Positions 1-8,444 are shown, counted from the stretch's first letter. The stretch is 22,198 bases of DNA from Frisingicoccus sp009929615 (GCA_028692275.1 JAQUXR010000035.1:1-22198); one strand, 5' to 3'. Made by a program: numbers and translations. Notes: generated from the letters alone by a model not told the origin.

Positions 1-1105
1 TCGAACCGATGGACTTGAGGGCTTGAGAGACCTTACAAGTGACACAGTGCGGGCAGGTATTCCATCTTTGTGGCAGGCCATCGCATCGTATGACAAAGAC
101 TATGCCTATCTGCCAAAGAGCGGAAGTACGGCGATTGTTTCAGAAGTTCAGGGCTATTCGGATATGATTCTTAATACCTATTTTGGCGGCGGTGCAAAAG
201 GCTATCGAAATCGAATCTATAGTGGCAGTATGACAAGTACAACGGCATCCAAGGTCAATGATGGCCAGATGACAAATTTCCCATATAAGATTGCAGATAA
301 TATTGGAACAGCAGAAACCGGTGGACAGTATTATCAGCTGGATATGAACATGGACGGTAATGGTGATGGTGCATCGGATATGGTGGTCTGGTATACATTA
401 TCCGGCGGATATTATGATGCAGTGGCACAGGATGTAAGAAACAATTATTACACCTATAGTGTTGGTAATATAACCTACACAGGTCTTGGACATTCTTCGT
501 CTAGTTCTTGGAATAATTCAGGGAATGCAGCATCGGATTACGAAGCACAGTTATTTGTCAACACGATTATTCAGGCTTATCGGGCAAGTGTTCAAAAGCC
601 GACAGTCTCCATGATATCTGACCCGAACAATTGGGCCAGTGAAGAAGATTACATTTATCTGACCTATGACGAAGGTGAACTTCTGGATGCAGATGCAGAT
701 ATGACCGTATTTAATTATACCCTTTCAGATTCGAATATTATTCAAGGTGATAAGCATATTGAACTGACCTATTACTATTCAGCTGATGATGGTGAGGATA
801 AAGTCTTTGGTGATGAAACGGTAAAAGTCAAAGCCTTTACAACGACAACACGCAAGAAAGTTGACGGTGGCTGGGAAGATGCCGGAGGCACGGATAATCT
901 GGAGAGCGGCAGAGTTTATCAGGCGGATATGCCTGCAGAGATTCTGGAACGGGTTTCTTCAAATCTGAATGAACCGATTAAGATTTATATAGAAGCACGT
1001 ACTGTTCTGAACCAGACGGTCAATAATCAGCAGAGGACAGACTATTCAGCCTATGCCTTTGACCAGATTTCTATTGTACCAAGAAGTCTTTTTAATCTGG
1101 ATTAA
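1..1105 (+). CDS. C-terminal part of a large, probably secreted DUF5057-like protein (5' end outside window)
   Basis: The reading frame is open from base 2 with no stop upstream, so the first TTG at 23 is not a convincing start and the gene begins outside the window. About 368 residues are visible. The sequence is rich in Tyr, Ser, Asn, Asp and Gly and has almost no Cys, as is usual for exported proteins of Gram-positive bacteria. It contains an Asp/Asn/Gly-rich stretch near 341-385 (DMNMDGNGDGASD) resembling a calcium-binding loop, followed by VVWYTLSGG. The C-terminal 150 residues look like a beta-sandwich domain. No LPXTG motif or C-terminal membrane anchor is visible. It recalls the uncharacterised DUF5057 proteins of Lachnospiraceae, but I cannot confirm this without a profile search. 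The function is unknown. It ends 64 bases before spoIVA, with a terminator-like hairpin between them. Confidence 0.6.
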   Translation, partial: RTDGLEGLRDLTSDTVRAGIPSLWQAIASYDKDYAYLPKSGSTAIVSEVQGYSDMILNTYFGGGAKGYRNRIYSGSMTSTTASKVNDGQMTNFPYKIADNIGTAETGGQYYQLDMNMDGNGDGASDMVVWYTLSGGYYDAVAQDVRNNYYTYSVGNITYTGLGHSSSSSWNNSGNAASDYEAQLFVNTIIQAYRASVQKPTVSMISDPNNWASEEDYIYLTYDEGELLDADADMTVFNYTLSDSNIIQGDKHIELTYYYSADDGEDKVFGDETVKVKAFTTTTRKKVDGGWEDAGGTDNLESGRVYQADMPAEILERVSSNLNEPIKIYIEARTVLNQTVNNQQRTDYSAYAFDQISIVPRSLFNLD

Positions 1106-1121
1106 AATAAAGTTCTTACAT

Positions 1122-1169
1122 AAAACCTCTTTGCATATATTTATAGCAGTATATGTAAGGAGGTTTTTT
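1122..1169 (+). terminator. Strong hairpin with U-tract between the secreted-protein gene and spoIVA, containing the spoIVA Shine-Dalgarno
   Basis: An 18-bp stem pairs 1122-1139 with 1150-1167 (two G-U pairs, no mismatches) around a 10-base loop at 1140-1149, and a T6 run follows at 1164-1169. This is a good intrinsic terminator for the upstream gene. The 3' arm contains AAGGAGG (1157-1163), the only plausible ribosome binding site for the spoIVA ATG at 1170. Any transcript reading in from upstream would therefore terminate here or carry spoIVA with its ribosome binding site masked. Confidence 0.75.
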
Positions 1170-2645
1170 ATGGACCAGTTTAATCTGTATAAAGATATTC
1201 AGGCCAGGACCGGTGGCGAAATATACCTCGGAGTCGTTGGTCCGGTCCGAACGGGCAAGTCCACTTTTATTAAACGGTTTATGGATATGATGGTCATTCC
1301 CCAAATTGCAGACGTACATAGCCGGGAACAGGCCAAGGATGAACTGCCCCAGAGCAGTGGCGGTACGGTCATCATGACATCTGAACCAAAATTCATTCCT
1401 AAAACAGCTGTGGAAATTATGGTGGATGACCAGGTCAAGGTGAAAATCCGATGCATTGACTGTGTGGGTTTTATGGTAGAAGGAGCATCGGGGCATCAGG
1501 AAAATGGAGAAGAACGGATGGTCATGACACCCTGGTTTAATGACCCGGTACCTTTTACAAAGGCAGCAGCTATAGGTACCCAGAAGGTTATTAAGGAACA
1601 TGCCACCGTTGGACTGGTCGTTACTACAGATGGAAGTTTTGGAGATATTCCAAGAAGCCACTATGTTCCGGCGGAAGAACAGGCTGTAGAGGAATTAAAA
1701 AAAATAGGCAAGCCCTTTGTTTTGCTTATTAATACGGTGAAGCCCTATTCGGATGAGGCGAAAGCTTTAAAGGAAGCATTGGAAAACAAGTATCAGGTCC
1801 AGTGCATGGTTTTAAATTGCGACCAGCTCCGTAAACAGGATGTAGAAGACATAATGAAGGGACTTTTGCATGAATTTCCTGTGGCGGCTTTGGAATTTTA
1901 TCTGCCCCGGTGGCTGGATGTCCTTCCAAAGAGCCACGAACTCAAAAGTCAGATTATTGACACTCTTAAAGGCTTTATAGGAAAATGCCGGACGATGCGG
2001 GACTTTCGTCAAAATCAAAATATTCTTAATCAATCCTGGCTAAAAAAATACTATATAGAATTAATGAACATGTCGGATGGACACATTAAGATTCATATGG
2101 AACTGGACATGAAATATTATTATGAAATGCTTTCGGAACTTATAGGAAGTGACGTGGCAGGGGAATATGAGTTTTATCAGATGATTAAAGTGCTGGCAGA
2201 CCAGAGGGATGAGTTTGGTAAAGTGGCTCAGGCCGTGACGGCAGTTAAAGGACAGGGCTATGGGATGGTTATGCCGGCCCAGGAAGAGGTTGCCTTTGAT
2301 GAGCCGGAGCTCATTCGTCATGGCAGCAAATACGGGGTGAATATTAAAGCCCATGCCCCGTCGATTCATATGATACAGGCAAATATTGAAACAGAAATTG
2401 CTCCAATCGTGGGGACTCAGGAGCAGGCAGAAGACCTGATTCGTTATATCCGGGCCAATGGACGGGAAAGCAGAGAGGAAATGTGGAATACATTGATTTT
2501 TGGAAAATCCGTAGGACAGCTGGTTGAGGAAGGTATTCAGACGAAGGTTGCCCGTATGACGGAAACAAGTCAGAATAAACTGCAGGAAACTCTGCAGAAA
2601 ATCATTAATGACAGCAATGGCGGCGTAATCTTTGTTATTATATGA
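1170..2645 (+). CDS. spoIVA: Stage IV sporulation protein A, spore-coat morphogenetic ATPase
   Basis: SpoIVA hydrolyses ATP to polymerise on the outer forespore membrane in the mother cell. It forms the basement layer on which the coat assembles and is also needed for cortex formation. The translated frame gives 491 residues, matching the B. subtilis length of about 492. A Walker A motif GPVRTGKST lies at residues 24-32 and a Walker B-like segment CIDCVG at 95-100 (Asp97). The conserved C-terminus ends in a hydrophobic GGVIFVII. The ATG at 1170 is chosen because AAGGAGG lies 6 bases upstream and the protein then begins MDQFNLYKDIQ as the family does. The frame extends further upstream only through non-conserved sequence. 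It appears to be monocistronic between two hairpins. A mother-cell sigmaE promoter is expected, but I could not identify a convincing one. Confidence 0.97.
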   Translation: MDQFNLYKDIQARTGGEIYLGVVGPVRTGKSTFIKRFMDMMVIPQIADVHSREQAKDELPQSSGGTVIMTSEPKFIPKTAVEIMVDDQVKVKIRCIDCVGFMVEGASGHQENGEERMVMTPWFNDPVPFTKAAAIGTQKVIKEHATVGLVVTTDGSFGDIPRSHYVPAEEQAVEELKKIGKPFVLLINTVKPYSDEAKALKEALENKYQVQCMVLNCDQLRKQDVEDIMKGLLHEFPVAALEFYLPRWLDVLPKSHELKSQIIDTLKGFIGKCRTMRDFRQNQNILNQSWLKKYYIELMNMSDGHIKIHMELDMKYYYEMLSELIGSDVAGEYEFYQMIKVLADQRDEFGKVAQAVTAVKGQGYGMVMPAQEEVAFDEPELIRHGSKYGVNIKAHAPSIHMIQANIETEIAPIVGTQEQAEDLIRYIRANGRESREEMWNTLIFGKSVGQLVEEGIQTKVARMTETSQNKLQETLQKIINDSNGGVIFVII

Positions 2646-2652
2646 TATTTTC

Positions 2653-2693
2653 AAAGAGGATTATTTGTAAAAATACAGATAGTCCTCTTTTTC
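2653..2693 (+). terminator. Intrinsic terminator of spoIVA
   Basis: A 17-bp stem pairs 2653-2669 with 2674-2690 (including G-U pairs), with a 4-base loop and a T-rich 3' flank (TTTTTCT). It starts 7 bases after the spoIVA stop codon. The A-rich 5' flank means it could also act in the other direction. Confidence 0.85.
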
Positions 2694-2699
2694 TCTAGG

Positions 2700-2728
2700 T
2701 TGCCTTTCAACTCTAATGATGTTAATAT
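2700..2728 (+). promoter_or_regulatory. SigmaA-type promoter for the rnhA operon
   Basis: The -35 is TTGCCT (2700-2705), the spacer is 17 bases, and the -10 is TAATAT (2723-2728). It lies directly downstream of the spoIVA terminator and about 35 bases before the rnhA start. It is the only clear promoter ahead of the overlapping gene run that ends at 10827. Confidence 0.65.
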
Positions 2729-2762
2729 AAACTATGTATGCTTAAATAAAGGTGGAATAATA

Positions 2763-3236
2763 ATGAAAGTAACCATATATACCGATGGTGCAGCCAGAGG
2801 AAATCCCGAAGGCCCGGGAGGATTTGGGACCATATTAGAGTACAGAGACCCAAAAGGAGAGCTTCATGTAAAGGAGATTTCCCAGGGCTATATAAAGACG
2901 ACCAACAATAGGATGGAGATGATGGCGGCTATTGCCGGATTTGAGGCATTGAACCGTCCATGTCAGGTGGATGTGTTTTCGGATTCAAAGTATTTGATAG
3001 ATGCTTTTAACCAGCACTGGATTGACAGTTGGATTAAGAAGAATTGGAAACGCTCTAAAAACGAGCCAGTAAAGAACATTGATTTATGGAAGAGGCTTTT
3101 GAAGGCAGCTGAACCCCACCAGGTCACTTGGAACTGGGTTAAAGGCCATGATGGACATCCGCAGAACGAACGGTGCGACGAATTGGCAACGACAGCAGCA
3201 GATGGAGAGGATTTAATAGAAGATGAAATCGTTTAA
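2763..3236 (+). CDS. rnhA: Ribonuclease HI
   Basis: RNase HI cleaves the RNA strand of RNA-DNA hybrids, removing R-loops and primers in the cytoplasm. The 157-residue length is typical of bacterial type I enzymes. The whole active site is visible: Asp8 in YTDGAARGNPG-like context, Glu52 in NNRMEMMA, Asp74 in FSDSKY, Asp139 in NERCDELA, plus His129 in VKGHDGH. The ATG at 2763 is preferred over an in-frame upstream ATG-like extension from 2700 because AAAGGTGG lies 8 bases upstream and the protein then starts MKVTIYTDGA like its homologues. The stop codon lies 14 bases inside the next gene, so translation of the two is probably coupled. It is the first gene of the RNA-modification operon. Confidence 0.96.
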   Translation: MKVTIYTDGAARGNPEGPGGFGTILEYRDPKGELHVKEISQGYIKTTNNRMEMMAAIAGFEALNRPCQVDVFSDSKYLIDAFNQHWIDSWIKKNWKRSKNEPVKNIDLWKRLLKAAEPHQVTWNWVKGHDGHPQNERCDELATTAADGEDLIEDEIV

Positions 3237-4608
3237 AGAACAATTACCTGAAAAATTCGTAAAACGGATGGAGGAGCTGCTGGACGGCGAATATCCGGAT
3301 TTTTATGAGAGCTATGATGAGAAAACCTATGCAGGTCTTCGGATGAACACTTTAAAGATTACACCGGAAGCCTATTTGAAATTGACGGAGCAGACACTGG
3401 AAGGTGTATCCTGGTGTCCGACCGGATTTTACTATAACGGTGGTAAGGAATATTCAAAAAACAGTTTGTATCATGCCGGCCTTTATTATATTCAGGAACC
3501 AAGTGCCATGTTTCCGGCTCAGGCACTGCCTGTGGAAGCTGGAGACTATATATTGGATATGTGTGCGGCACCAGGCGGTAAAAGTACAGCCCTTGCGGCA
3601 AAGCTTGGCGGGACAGGACTTCTTGTGTCCAACGATATCAGTCCATCCCGGGCAAAAGCGCTGCTTAAGAATATTGAAGCGAGTGGTGTGAAAAACAGCA
3701 TTGTTCTTACGGAGGATCCAAAGAATCTGGTATCTTTTTTTGAAGGGTACTTTGATAAGATACTGATAGATGCACCTTGTTCCGGAGAAGGTATGTTCCG
3801 CAAAGAGCCTTCGATGATAAAAGCATGGGCCAAAAACGGACCCGAGTTTTTCTCAAAGCTTCAACGGGAAATTGTTGACAGCGGTGTGTCTATGTTAAAG
3901 CCCGGTGGACAGATGGTATATTCTACCTGCACATTTTCACCGGAGGAGAATGAAGGAACACTGAAATATATTTTGGAGAATTATCCGGATATGCACGTCA
4001 TTCCAATGGAAACAGATAATGAATTTCTAAGACCGGCCAGACCGGAATGGGTGGATGGACCGGAAGAAATTTCAAATGCACGGCGTCTTTGGCCACATCA
4101 TTTAAAGGGTGAGGGGCATTTTACGGCACTTCTTCGTAAGGATGGTGACGGAACAGCCTATCGTGTGAACACTCACCGGGGAATGGATAGGTTGCCGGAA
4201 GAATTCGAAAAGTTTTTGAAAGACGGCGGTGTGGAAATATCTTTTGACCCGAAACGACTGATGCTTCAAGGGGACCACTTGAGCTATCTGCCGGAGGTTA
4301 TGCCGGAACTGGGAAGACTCCGCAGAATGCGCACAGGATGGTATCTGGGGGATATTAAGAAAAAAAGATTTGAGCCTTCAGGTTTTTTTGCCCGGGCAAT
4401 GAAACCGGAAGAATGCAGTCATTGGATGGATTTGAAATTGTCAGATGCCCGTGTTGTGAAATATTTAAAATGTGAAACCTTAGAGGTGCCGGAAGAATTA
4501 GAGAGCGGCTGGTATATCGTGGGGGTAGAAGGTTATGCCCTTGGCTGGGGAAAAGTATCCGGAGGAACTTTAAAAAATAAATATCCGTCAGGATGGCGGT
4601 GGATGTAA
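3223..4608 (+). CDS. rsmF: RsmF-type 16S rRNA (cytosine-C5) methyltransferase
   Basis: This is a NOL1/NOP2/Sun-family enzyme that transfers a methyl group from S-adenosylmethionine to C5 of cytosines in 16S rRNA. In 461 residues the SAM-binding core shows QEPSAM (91-96), motif I DMCAAPGGKST (112-122), DAPCSGEG (183-190) with the release cysteine Cys186, and YSTCTFSPEENE (233-244) with the catalytic cysteine Cys236. The roughly 150-residue C-terminal extension ending in aromatic-rich sequence (GWGKVSGG, GWRWM) fits the PUA-like RNA-binding region of RsmF proteins. The ATG at 3223 overlaps rnhA by 14 bases, with GGAGAGG about 12 bases upstream. The exact target cytosines (for example 1400, 1404 or 1407) cannot be deduced from sequence. 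Confidence 0.9.
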   Translation: MKSFKEQLPEKFVKRMEELLDGEYPDFYESYDEKTYAGLRMNTLKITPEAYLKLTEQTLEGVSWCPTGFYYNGGKEYSKNSLYHAGLYYIQEPSAMFPAQALPVEAGDYILDMCAAPGGKSTALAAKLGGTGLLVSNDISPSRAKALLKNIEASGVKNSIVLTEDPKNLVSFFEGYFDKILIDAPCSGEGMFRKEPSMIKAWAKNGPEFFSKLQREIVDSGVSMLKPGGQMVYSTCTFSPEENEGTLKYILENYPDMHVIPMETDNEFLRPARPEWVDGPEEISNARRLWPHHLKGEGHFTALLRKDGDGTAYRVNTHRGMDRLPEEFEKFLKDGGVEISFDPKRLMLQGDHLSYLPEVMPELGRLRRMRTGWYLGDIKKKRFEPSGFFARAMKPEECSHWMDLKLSDARVVKYLKCETLEVPEELESGWYIVGVEGYALGWGKVSGGTLKNKYPSGWRWM

Positions 4609-4623
4609 TAGGAGAAGTGTAAA

Positions 4624-5334
4624 TTGCGATTAGATAAATATCTGACAGAGATGGGGCTTGGCAGCCGAAGTGAAATAAAGCAGGGAATTCGTAAAGGATT
4701 TGCTGTGGTCAATGGAAGTGTTGCAAAAAGGCCTGATGAAAAGGTTAGTCAGGAAGATAAGGTCACCTGGAAAGAACAGCCTGTGGAATTTGTGGAATAT
4801 GAGTATATTATGCTTAATAAGCCGGTGGGTGTTATTTCAGCAACGGAGGATAAGCGGACAGAGACGGTACTTGATCTGATCGTGGATAAGAAACGTATGG
4901 ATTTATTTCCTGTGGGACGTCTTGATAAGGATACAGAAGGACTTCTTCTTTTAACAAATGATGGCCAGCTGGCCCATCGCCTTCTTTCACCAAAGCGTCA
5001 TGTGGCAAAGGTTTATTATGCCAGAGTGCAGGGTATTATGAGTGATGAAGATATTCGGCTCTTTAAAGAAGGTCTCGAAGTGGATGAAGAATTTATGGCT
5101 CTGCCGGCGGAATTAGAGATTCTGGCGATTCATCCCGACGGAACCTCGGAGATTCGTTTGAAAATATATGAAGGTAAATTTCATCAGGTAAAACGGATGG
5201 TTCAGGCTGTCGGAAAGGAAGTTACTTATTTGAAACGTCTGTCTATGGGAAGTATGGTGCTGGACGAAGGCTTGGAGCCCGGAGAATATAGACGATTAAC
5301 GGATGTTGAAGTGGAGGCTTTATATGTTAAGTAA
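4624..5334 (+). CDS. RsuA/RluB/RluE/RluF-family pseudouridine synthase
   Basis: It converts a uridine in ribosomal RNA to pseudouridine; the family fits 16S (RsuA-like) or 23S positions. The 236 residues begin with an S4 RNA-binding domain (MRLDKYLTEMGLGSRSE through about residue 48). The catalytic domain follows, with LNKPVGVIS (64-72) and the signature GRLDKDTEGLLLLTNDG (98-114), whose Asp101 is the nucleophile. KFHQVKRM near the C-terminus is also typical of the family. It starts with TTG at 4624, supported by AGGAGAAGTG in the 15-base gap after rsmF. Its last 11 bases overlap the HAD gene, indicating an operon. Target specificity is unknown. Confidence 0.92.
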   Translation: MRLDKYLTEMGLGSRSEIKQGIRKGFAVVNGSVAKRPDEKVSQEDKVTWKEQPVEFVEYEYIMLNKPVGVISATEDKRTETVLDLIVDKKRMDLFPVGRLDKDTEGLLLLTNDGQLAHRLLSPKRHVAKVYYARVQGIMSDEDIRLFKEGLEVDEEFMALPAELEILAIHPDGTSEIRLKIYEGKFHQVKRMVQAVGKEVTYLKRLSMGSMVLDEGLEPGEYRRLTDVEVEALYVK

Positions 5335-5968
5335 TTTTGATGCCGTTTTGTTTGATTTGGATGGTACCCTGGTGGAGTCCATGTCCATGTGGGGCGATAT
5401 TGATGTGGAGTATTTAAAAAAATTCCATCTGCCGGTACCTAAAGGACTTCAACAGTCGATTGAGGGCCTGAGTATGTATCAGACAGCTGTTTATTTTAAG
5501 GAAAATTTTGCTATTCAGGATAGTCTGGACCGGATTATGGCAGACTGGAATCAGATGGCTTATGCGAAGTATACACGGGAAATTCCTTTGAAAAAGGGTG
5601 CACGCTCCTTTTTAAATCATTTAAGAGGACGAAATATCCGCTGTGGCATTGCTACAAGTAATTCACGGGTGTTGACGGAAGCCGTTTTAAAAAGTCATCA
5701 AATCGAAGATTATTTTGCGGCGATGGTGACCGGTGATGAAATTATAAAAGGAAAACCGGACCCGGAGGTTTATCTGGAGGCGGCTAAGAAACTTGGAGCA
5801 GACCCGGAAAGATGTCTTGTTTTTGAGGATATTCCTTATGGAATTATGGCTGGAAAACGGGCAGGAATGACGGTGTGTGCGGTGGAAGATGACTATTCAA
5901 TGAAAGATATGGATGAGAAAATCCGTCTTGCGGATTTTTATATAAAAACCTATGAGGAACTATTATGA
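5324..5968 (+). CDS. HAD-superfamily hydrolase, beta-phosphoglucomutase/phosphoglycolate phosphatase-like
   Basis: A 214-residue HAD enzyme of subclass I with an alpha-helical cap. Motif I is FDLDGT with nucleophile Asp11 and acid/base Asp13. Motif II is ATSN (Thr111-Ser112), the motif III lysine is Lys144 in KGKPDPEVY, and motif IV is VFEDIPYG (Asp169). All catalytic residues are present, so it is likely an active phosphatase or phosphomutase on a small phosphorylated metabolite. The substrate cannot be read from the sequence. The ATG at 5324 has GGAGG 6 bases upstream and overlaps the preceding pseudouridine synthase by 11 bases. It overlaps ygiQ by ATGA. Its position among RNA-modification genes may mean a role in nucleotide housekeeping, but that is inference. 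Confidence 0.9.
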   Translation: MLSNFDAVLFDLDGTLVESMSMWGDIDVEYLKKFHLPVPKGLQQSIEGLSMYQTAVYFKENFAIQDSLDRIMADWNQMAYAKYTREIPLKKGARSFLNHLRGRNIRCGIATSNSRVLTEAVLKSHQIEDYFAAMVTGDEIIKGKPDPEVYLEAAKKLGADPERCLVFEDIPYGIMAGKRAGMTVCAVEDDYSMKDMDEKIRLADFYIKTYEELL

Positions 5969-7842
5969 TAAAAGATTTTTTGCCAATTTGCCGTCAGGAT
6001 ATGGAAGAACGGGGCTGGGACAGTGTTGACTTTGTCTATGTTATAGGGGATGCCTATGTGGACCATCCATCCTTCGGCCATGCCATTATAAGCCGTGTTC
6101 TGGAAGCAAATAATTACCGGGTGGGTATTATTTCCCAACCGGACTGGAAAGATAAAAAAAGTATTGATGTTTTTGGACGGCCAAGGCTTGGGTTTATAAT
6201 AAGTGCCGGTAATATGGATTCCATGGTGAATCATTATACAGTCTCAAAAAAGCGACGTCATAATGATGCTTTTACACCCGGCGGTGTTTATGGAAAACGT
6301 CCGGATTATGCAACGGCGGTTTACGGCAATCTTATACGTCAGAGTTACAAGGACGTGCCGATTATTATTGGTGGAATCGAAGCAAGTCTCAGACGTTTAG
6401 CCCACTATGACTATTGGAGTGACCGGGTGAAACGTTCAGTTCTTCTGGATTCGGGAGCGGATTTACTTCTTTATGGAATGGGAGAGCGTTCAATCATAGA
6501 AACGGCAGATGCTTTAAACAGCGGTCTGGATATTCACGATATTACTTTTATTCCAGGTTCTGTTTACAGAACTAAATCGTTAGAATCTGTCTATGATGCA
6601 CTGCTGCTGCCTTCCTTTGAGGAGATTGTTAAAGATAAAAAGAAATATGCAGAAAGTTTCTATACCCAGTATGTCAACACAGATCCTTTCAGTGGTCAGA
6701 GAATGGTTGAAAGCTATGGAGAGCATCTTTACGTCGTTCAGAATCCGGCGGCCAAACCATTATCTGTAGCTGAGATGGACCGGGTATACGGCTTGAATTA
6801 TATGAGGACCTACCATCCTTCTTACGAAGCAGCCGGTGGGGTTCCTGCCATTGAAGAGGTGAAATTCAGCCTTGTAAGTAATCGTGGCTGTTTTGGCGGC
6901 TGCAGCTTTTGTGCTTTAACCTTTCACCAGGGACGCATTATTCAGGCGAGAAGTCATGATTCCATTGTTAATGAAGCGAAAGCCTTTATATGGGAGCCGG
7001 ATTTCAAAGGATATATTCATGATGTTGGCGGACCGACGGCGAACTTCCGTCATCCATCCTGCGAAAAGCAGTTAACGCAGGGGGTATGTAAGCATAAGCA
7101 GTGTCTGTTTCCGGAACCTTGTAAAAATCTCAAGGTAGACCATCAGGATTATTTGTCCCTTCTTCGTAAACTCCGGGAACTGCCGGGAGTTAAGAAGGTC
7201 TTTATTCGTTCAGGTATTCGTTTTGATTATGTGAATGCAGACCCGGACCCGACTTTTTTGAAGGAACTGTGTGAGCATCATGTGAGCGGACAGCTAAAGG
7301 TTGCACCGGAACATGTGGCAGACCCTGTTTTAGAGCGGATGGGTAAACCGTCGAATAAGGTTTATCAGAAATTTATTAAAGATTATAAAGCTATGAATGT
7401 CTGCGTAGGAAAGAATCAGTACCTTGTGCCATATCTCATGTCTTCCCACCCGGGTTCGACCATGAAGGAAGCGGTAAAACTGGCAGAATATCTGAGAGAT
7501 TTAGGATATATGCCGGAACAGGTTCAGGATTTTTACCCAACACCTGCAACCTTATCCACCTGCATGTATTATACAGGTCTTGACCCAAGAACGATGGAAC
7601 CGGTCTATGTACCTAGAAATCCTCATGAAAAGGCCATGCAGAGAGCTTTAATCCAATATAGAAATCCGAAGAACTATGAATTGGTCCGAGAAGCTTTAGA
7701 AAAAGCCCATCGAACAGATTTAATCGGCTTTGATAAGAAATGCTTGATACGTCCAAAAAGGGGCGAAAGTATTAAACCGGCAGAAAAGAAACCGGTCAAA
7801 AAGAAAACCATAAGAAATGTACACAAGAGAAAAAAGAAATAA
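5965..7842 (+). CDS. YgiQ-family radical SAM protein (UPF0313)
   Basis: A 625-residue radical SAM protein of unknown reaction. The [4Fe-4S] cluster motif is NRGCFGGCSFC, with Cys309, Cys313 and Cys316 in the CxxxCxxC spacing. The N-terminal 300 residues match the YgiQ-specific region (IGGIEASLRRLAHYDYWSD, GMGERSI, EMDRVYGLNY). C-terminal landmarks include KVAPEHV, VPYLMSSHPGS and FYPTPATLSTCMYYTG. A further cysteine cluster (CEKQLTQGVCKHKQCLFPEPC) follows the barrel start and may bind metal. The tail from about 590 is strongly basic (about 17 Lys/Arg in the last 35 residues), suggesting contact with nucleic acid. Translation is coupled to the HAD gene through the overlapping ATGA at 5965. Neighbours are RNA-modifying enzymes, so an RNA substrate is plausible but unproven. 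Confidence 0.9.
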   Translation: MIKDFLPICRQDMEERGWDSVDFVYVIGDAYVDHPSFGHAIISRVLEANNYRVGIISQPDWKDKKSIDVFGRPRLGFIISAGNMDSMVNHYTVSKKRRHNDAFTPGGVYGKRPDYATAVYGNLIRQSYKDVPIIIGGIEASLRRLAHYDYWSDRVKRSVLLDSGADLLLYGMGERSIIETADALNSGLDIHDITFIPGSVYRTKSLESVYDALLLPSFEEIVKDKKKYAESFYTQYVNTDPFSGQRMVESYGEHLYVVQNPAAKPLSVAEMDRVYGLNYMRTYHPSYEAAGGVPAIEEVKFSLVSNRGCFGGCSFCALTFHQGRIIQARSHDSIVNEAKAFIWEPDFKGYIHDVGGPTANFRHPSCEKQLTQGVCKHKQCLFPEPCKNLKVDHQDYLSLLRKLRELPGVKKVFIRSGIRFDYVNADPDPTFLKELCEHHVSGQLKVAPEHVADPVLERMGKPSNKVYQKFIKDYKAMNVCVGKNQYLVPYLMSSHPGSTMKEAVKLAEYLRDLGYMPEQVQDFYPTPATLSTCMYYTGLDPRTMEPVYVPRNPHEKAMQRALIQYRNPKNYELVREALEKAHRTDLIGFDKKCLIRPKRGESIKPAEKKPVKKKTIRNVHKRKKK

Positions 7843-7851
7843 GGTGTTAAA

Positions 7852-8430
7852 ATGGAAAATGCACAGTTAGTCAAAGGAACATACGGATATATTCAATGCT
7901 GGAAACAGAAGAAATTAATAGCAATAGGTGTGTGGGCCGTCTTTATTGCAGGGATGATTGGAATTCCTGCACTGGTCTTTCACAGCAGGTATAATGCCTT
8001 TACCATAGCTGGAATTGTTATGGTACTTCCTGCAGCCCGGCAGATTGTTCAGTATATAGCCATGTCCGGTTTTTCAACGGGAAACCGGGAAGAATATGAA
8101 GCAGTTGAGAGCAGAGTTGAGGGCAAAGAATGGCTGATTCTTTTATCTGACATGGTTCTTTCCAGTGAGACGGGACATATGGTTTTGAATATGATTATTG
8201 TCTGTAATGGTAATATTTATGGATATGCACCAAAACAGAAAAAAGACAGAGAAGCGATAGAAGCTTATCTGGCAAATGTCCTTTCTGAGGAAGACAGTCA
8301 CAAACGACCGGTTGTACATGAAGATTTCCGTGAGTTTGAAGAAATGGCAATAATGCTTGCGGCTAATGAACCAAGCCAGCCCATGGAAGGCCATTGCATC
8401 GCAGAAAGATTAAAGGCTCTTTGCTTATAG
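7852..8430 (+). CDS. Uncharacterised membrane protein with two N-terminal TM helices
   Basis: I do not recognise a family for this 192-residue protein. Two hydrophobic segments lie at about 22-43 and 49-70, separated by a short polar turn. A cytoplasmic-looking domain of about 120 residues follows, starting with a charged stretch (NREEYEAVESRVEGKEW), then two hydrophobic beta-like strands (WLILLSDMVL, MVLNMIIVCNGNIYGY) and a Lys/Glu-rich helix. There are no catalytic motifs. The ATG at 7852 has AAGGTG 4-5 bases upstream and lies 9 bases after ygiQ. Its stop codon is 14 bases before the RluA-type start. Spacing shows that it belongs to the RNA-modification operon. Confidence 0.75.
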   Translation: MENAQLVKGTYGYIQCWKQKKLIAIGVWAVFIAGMIGIPALVFHSRYNAFTIAGIVMVLPAARQIVQYIAMSGFSTGNREEYEAVESRVEGKEWLILLSDMVLSSETGHMVLNMIIVCNGNIYGYAPKQKKDREAIEAYLANVLSEEDSHKRPVVHEDFREFEEMAIMLAANEPSQPMEGHCIAERLKALCL

Positions 8431-8444
8431 AAACAGAGGTATTT

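Noticed and set aside
341..385. Dockerin or EF-hand domain in the first protein
   Set aside because: Only one short Asp/Asn/Gly segment is present, without the paired repeats of dockerin; it is noted as calcium-loop-like only.
1053..1169. Upstream extension of the spoIVA frame to 1053
   Set aside because: The extra 39 residues are not conserved, overlap the previous gene and lack a ribosome binding site; ATG 1170 has AAGGAGG and a family-like N-terminus.
1116..1661. 181-codon minus-strand frame inside spoIVA
   Set aside because: It is antisense to the conserved Walker A region and has no ribosome binding site or family resemblance.
8394..8444. Earlier ATG (8394) for the RluA-type pseudouridine synthase
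   Set aside because: It lies within the preceding gene, has no ribosome binding site and adds non-conserved residues; AGAGG precedes ATG 8445.
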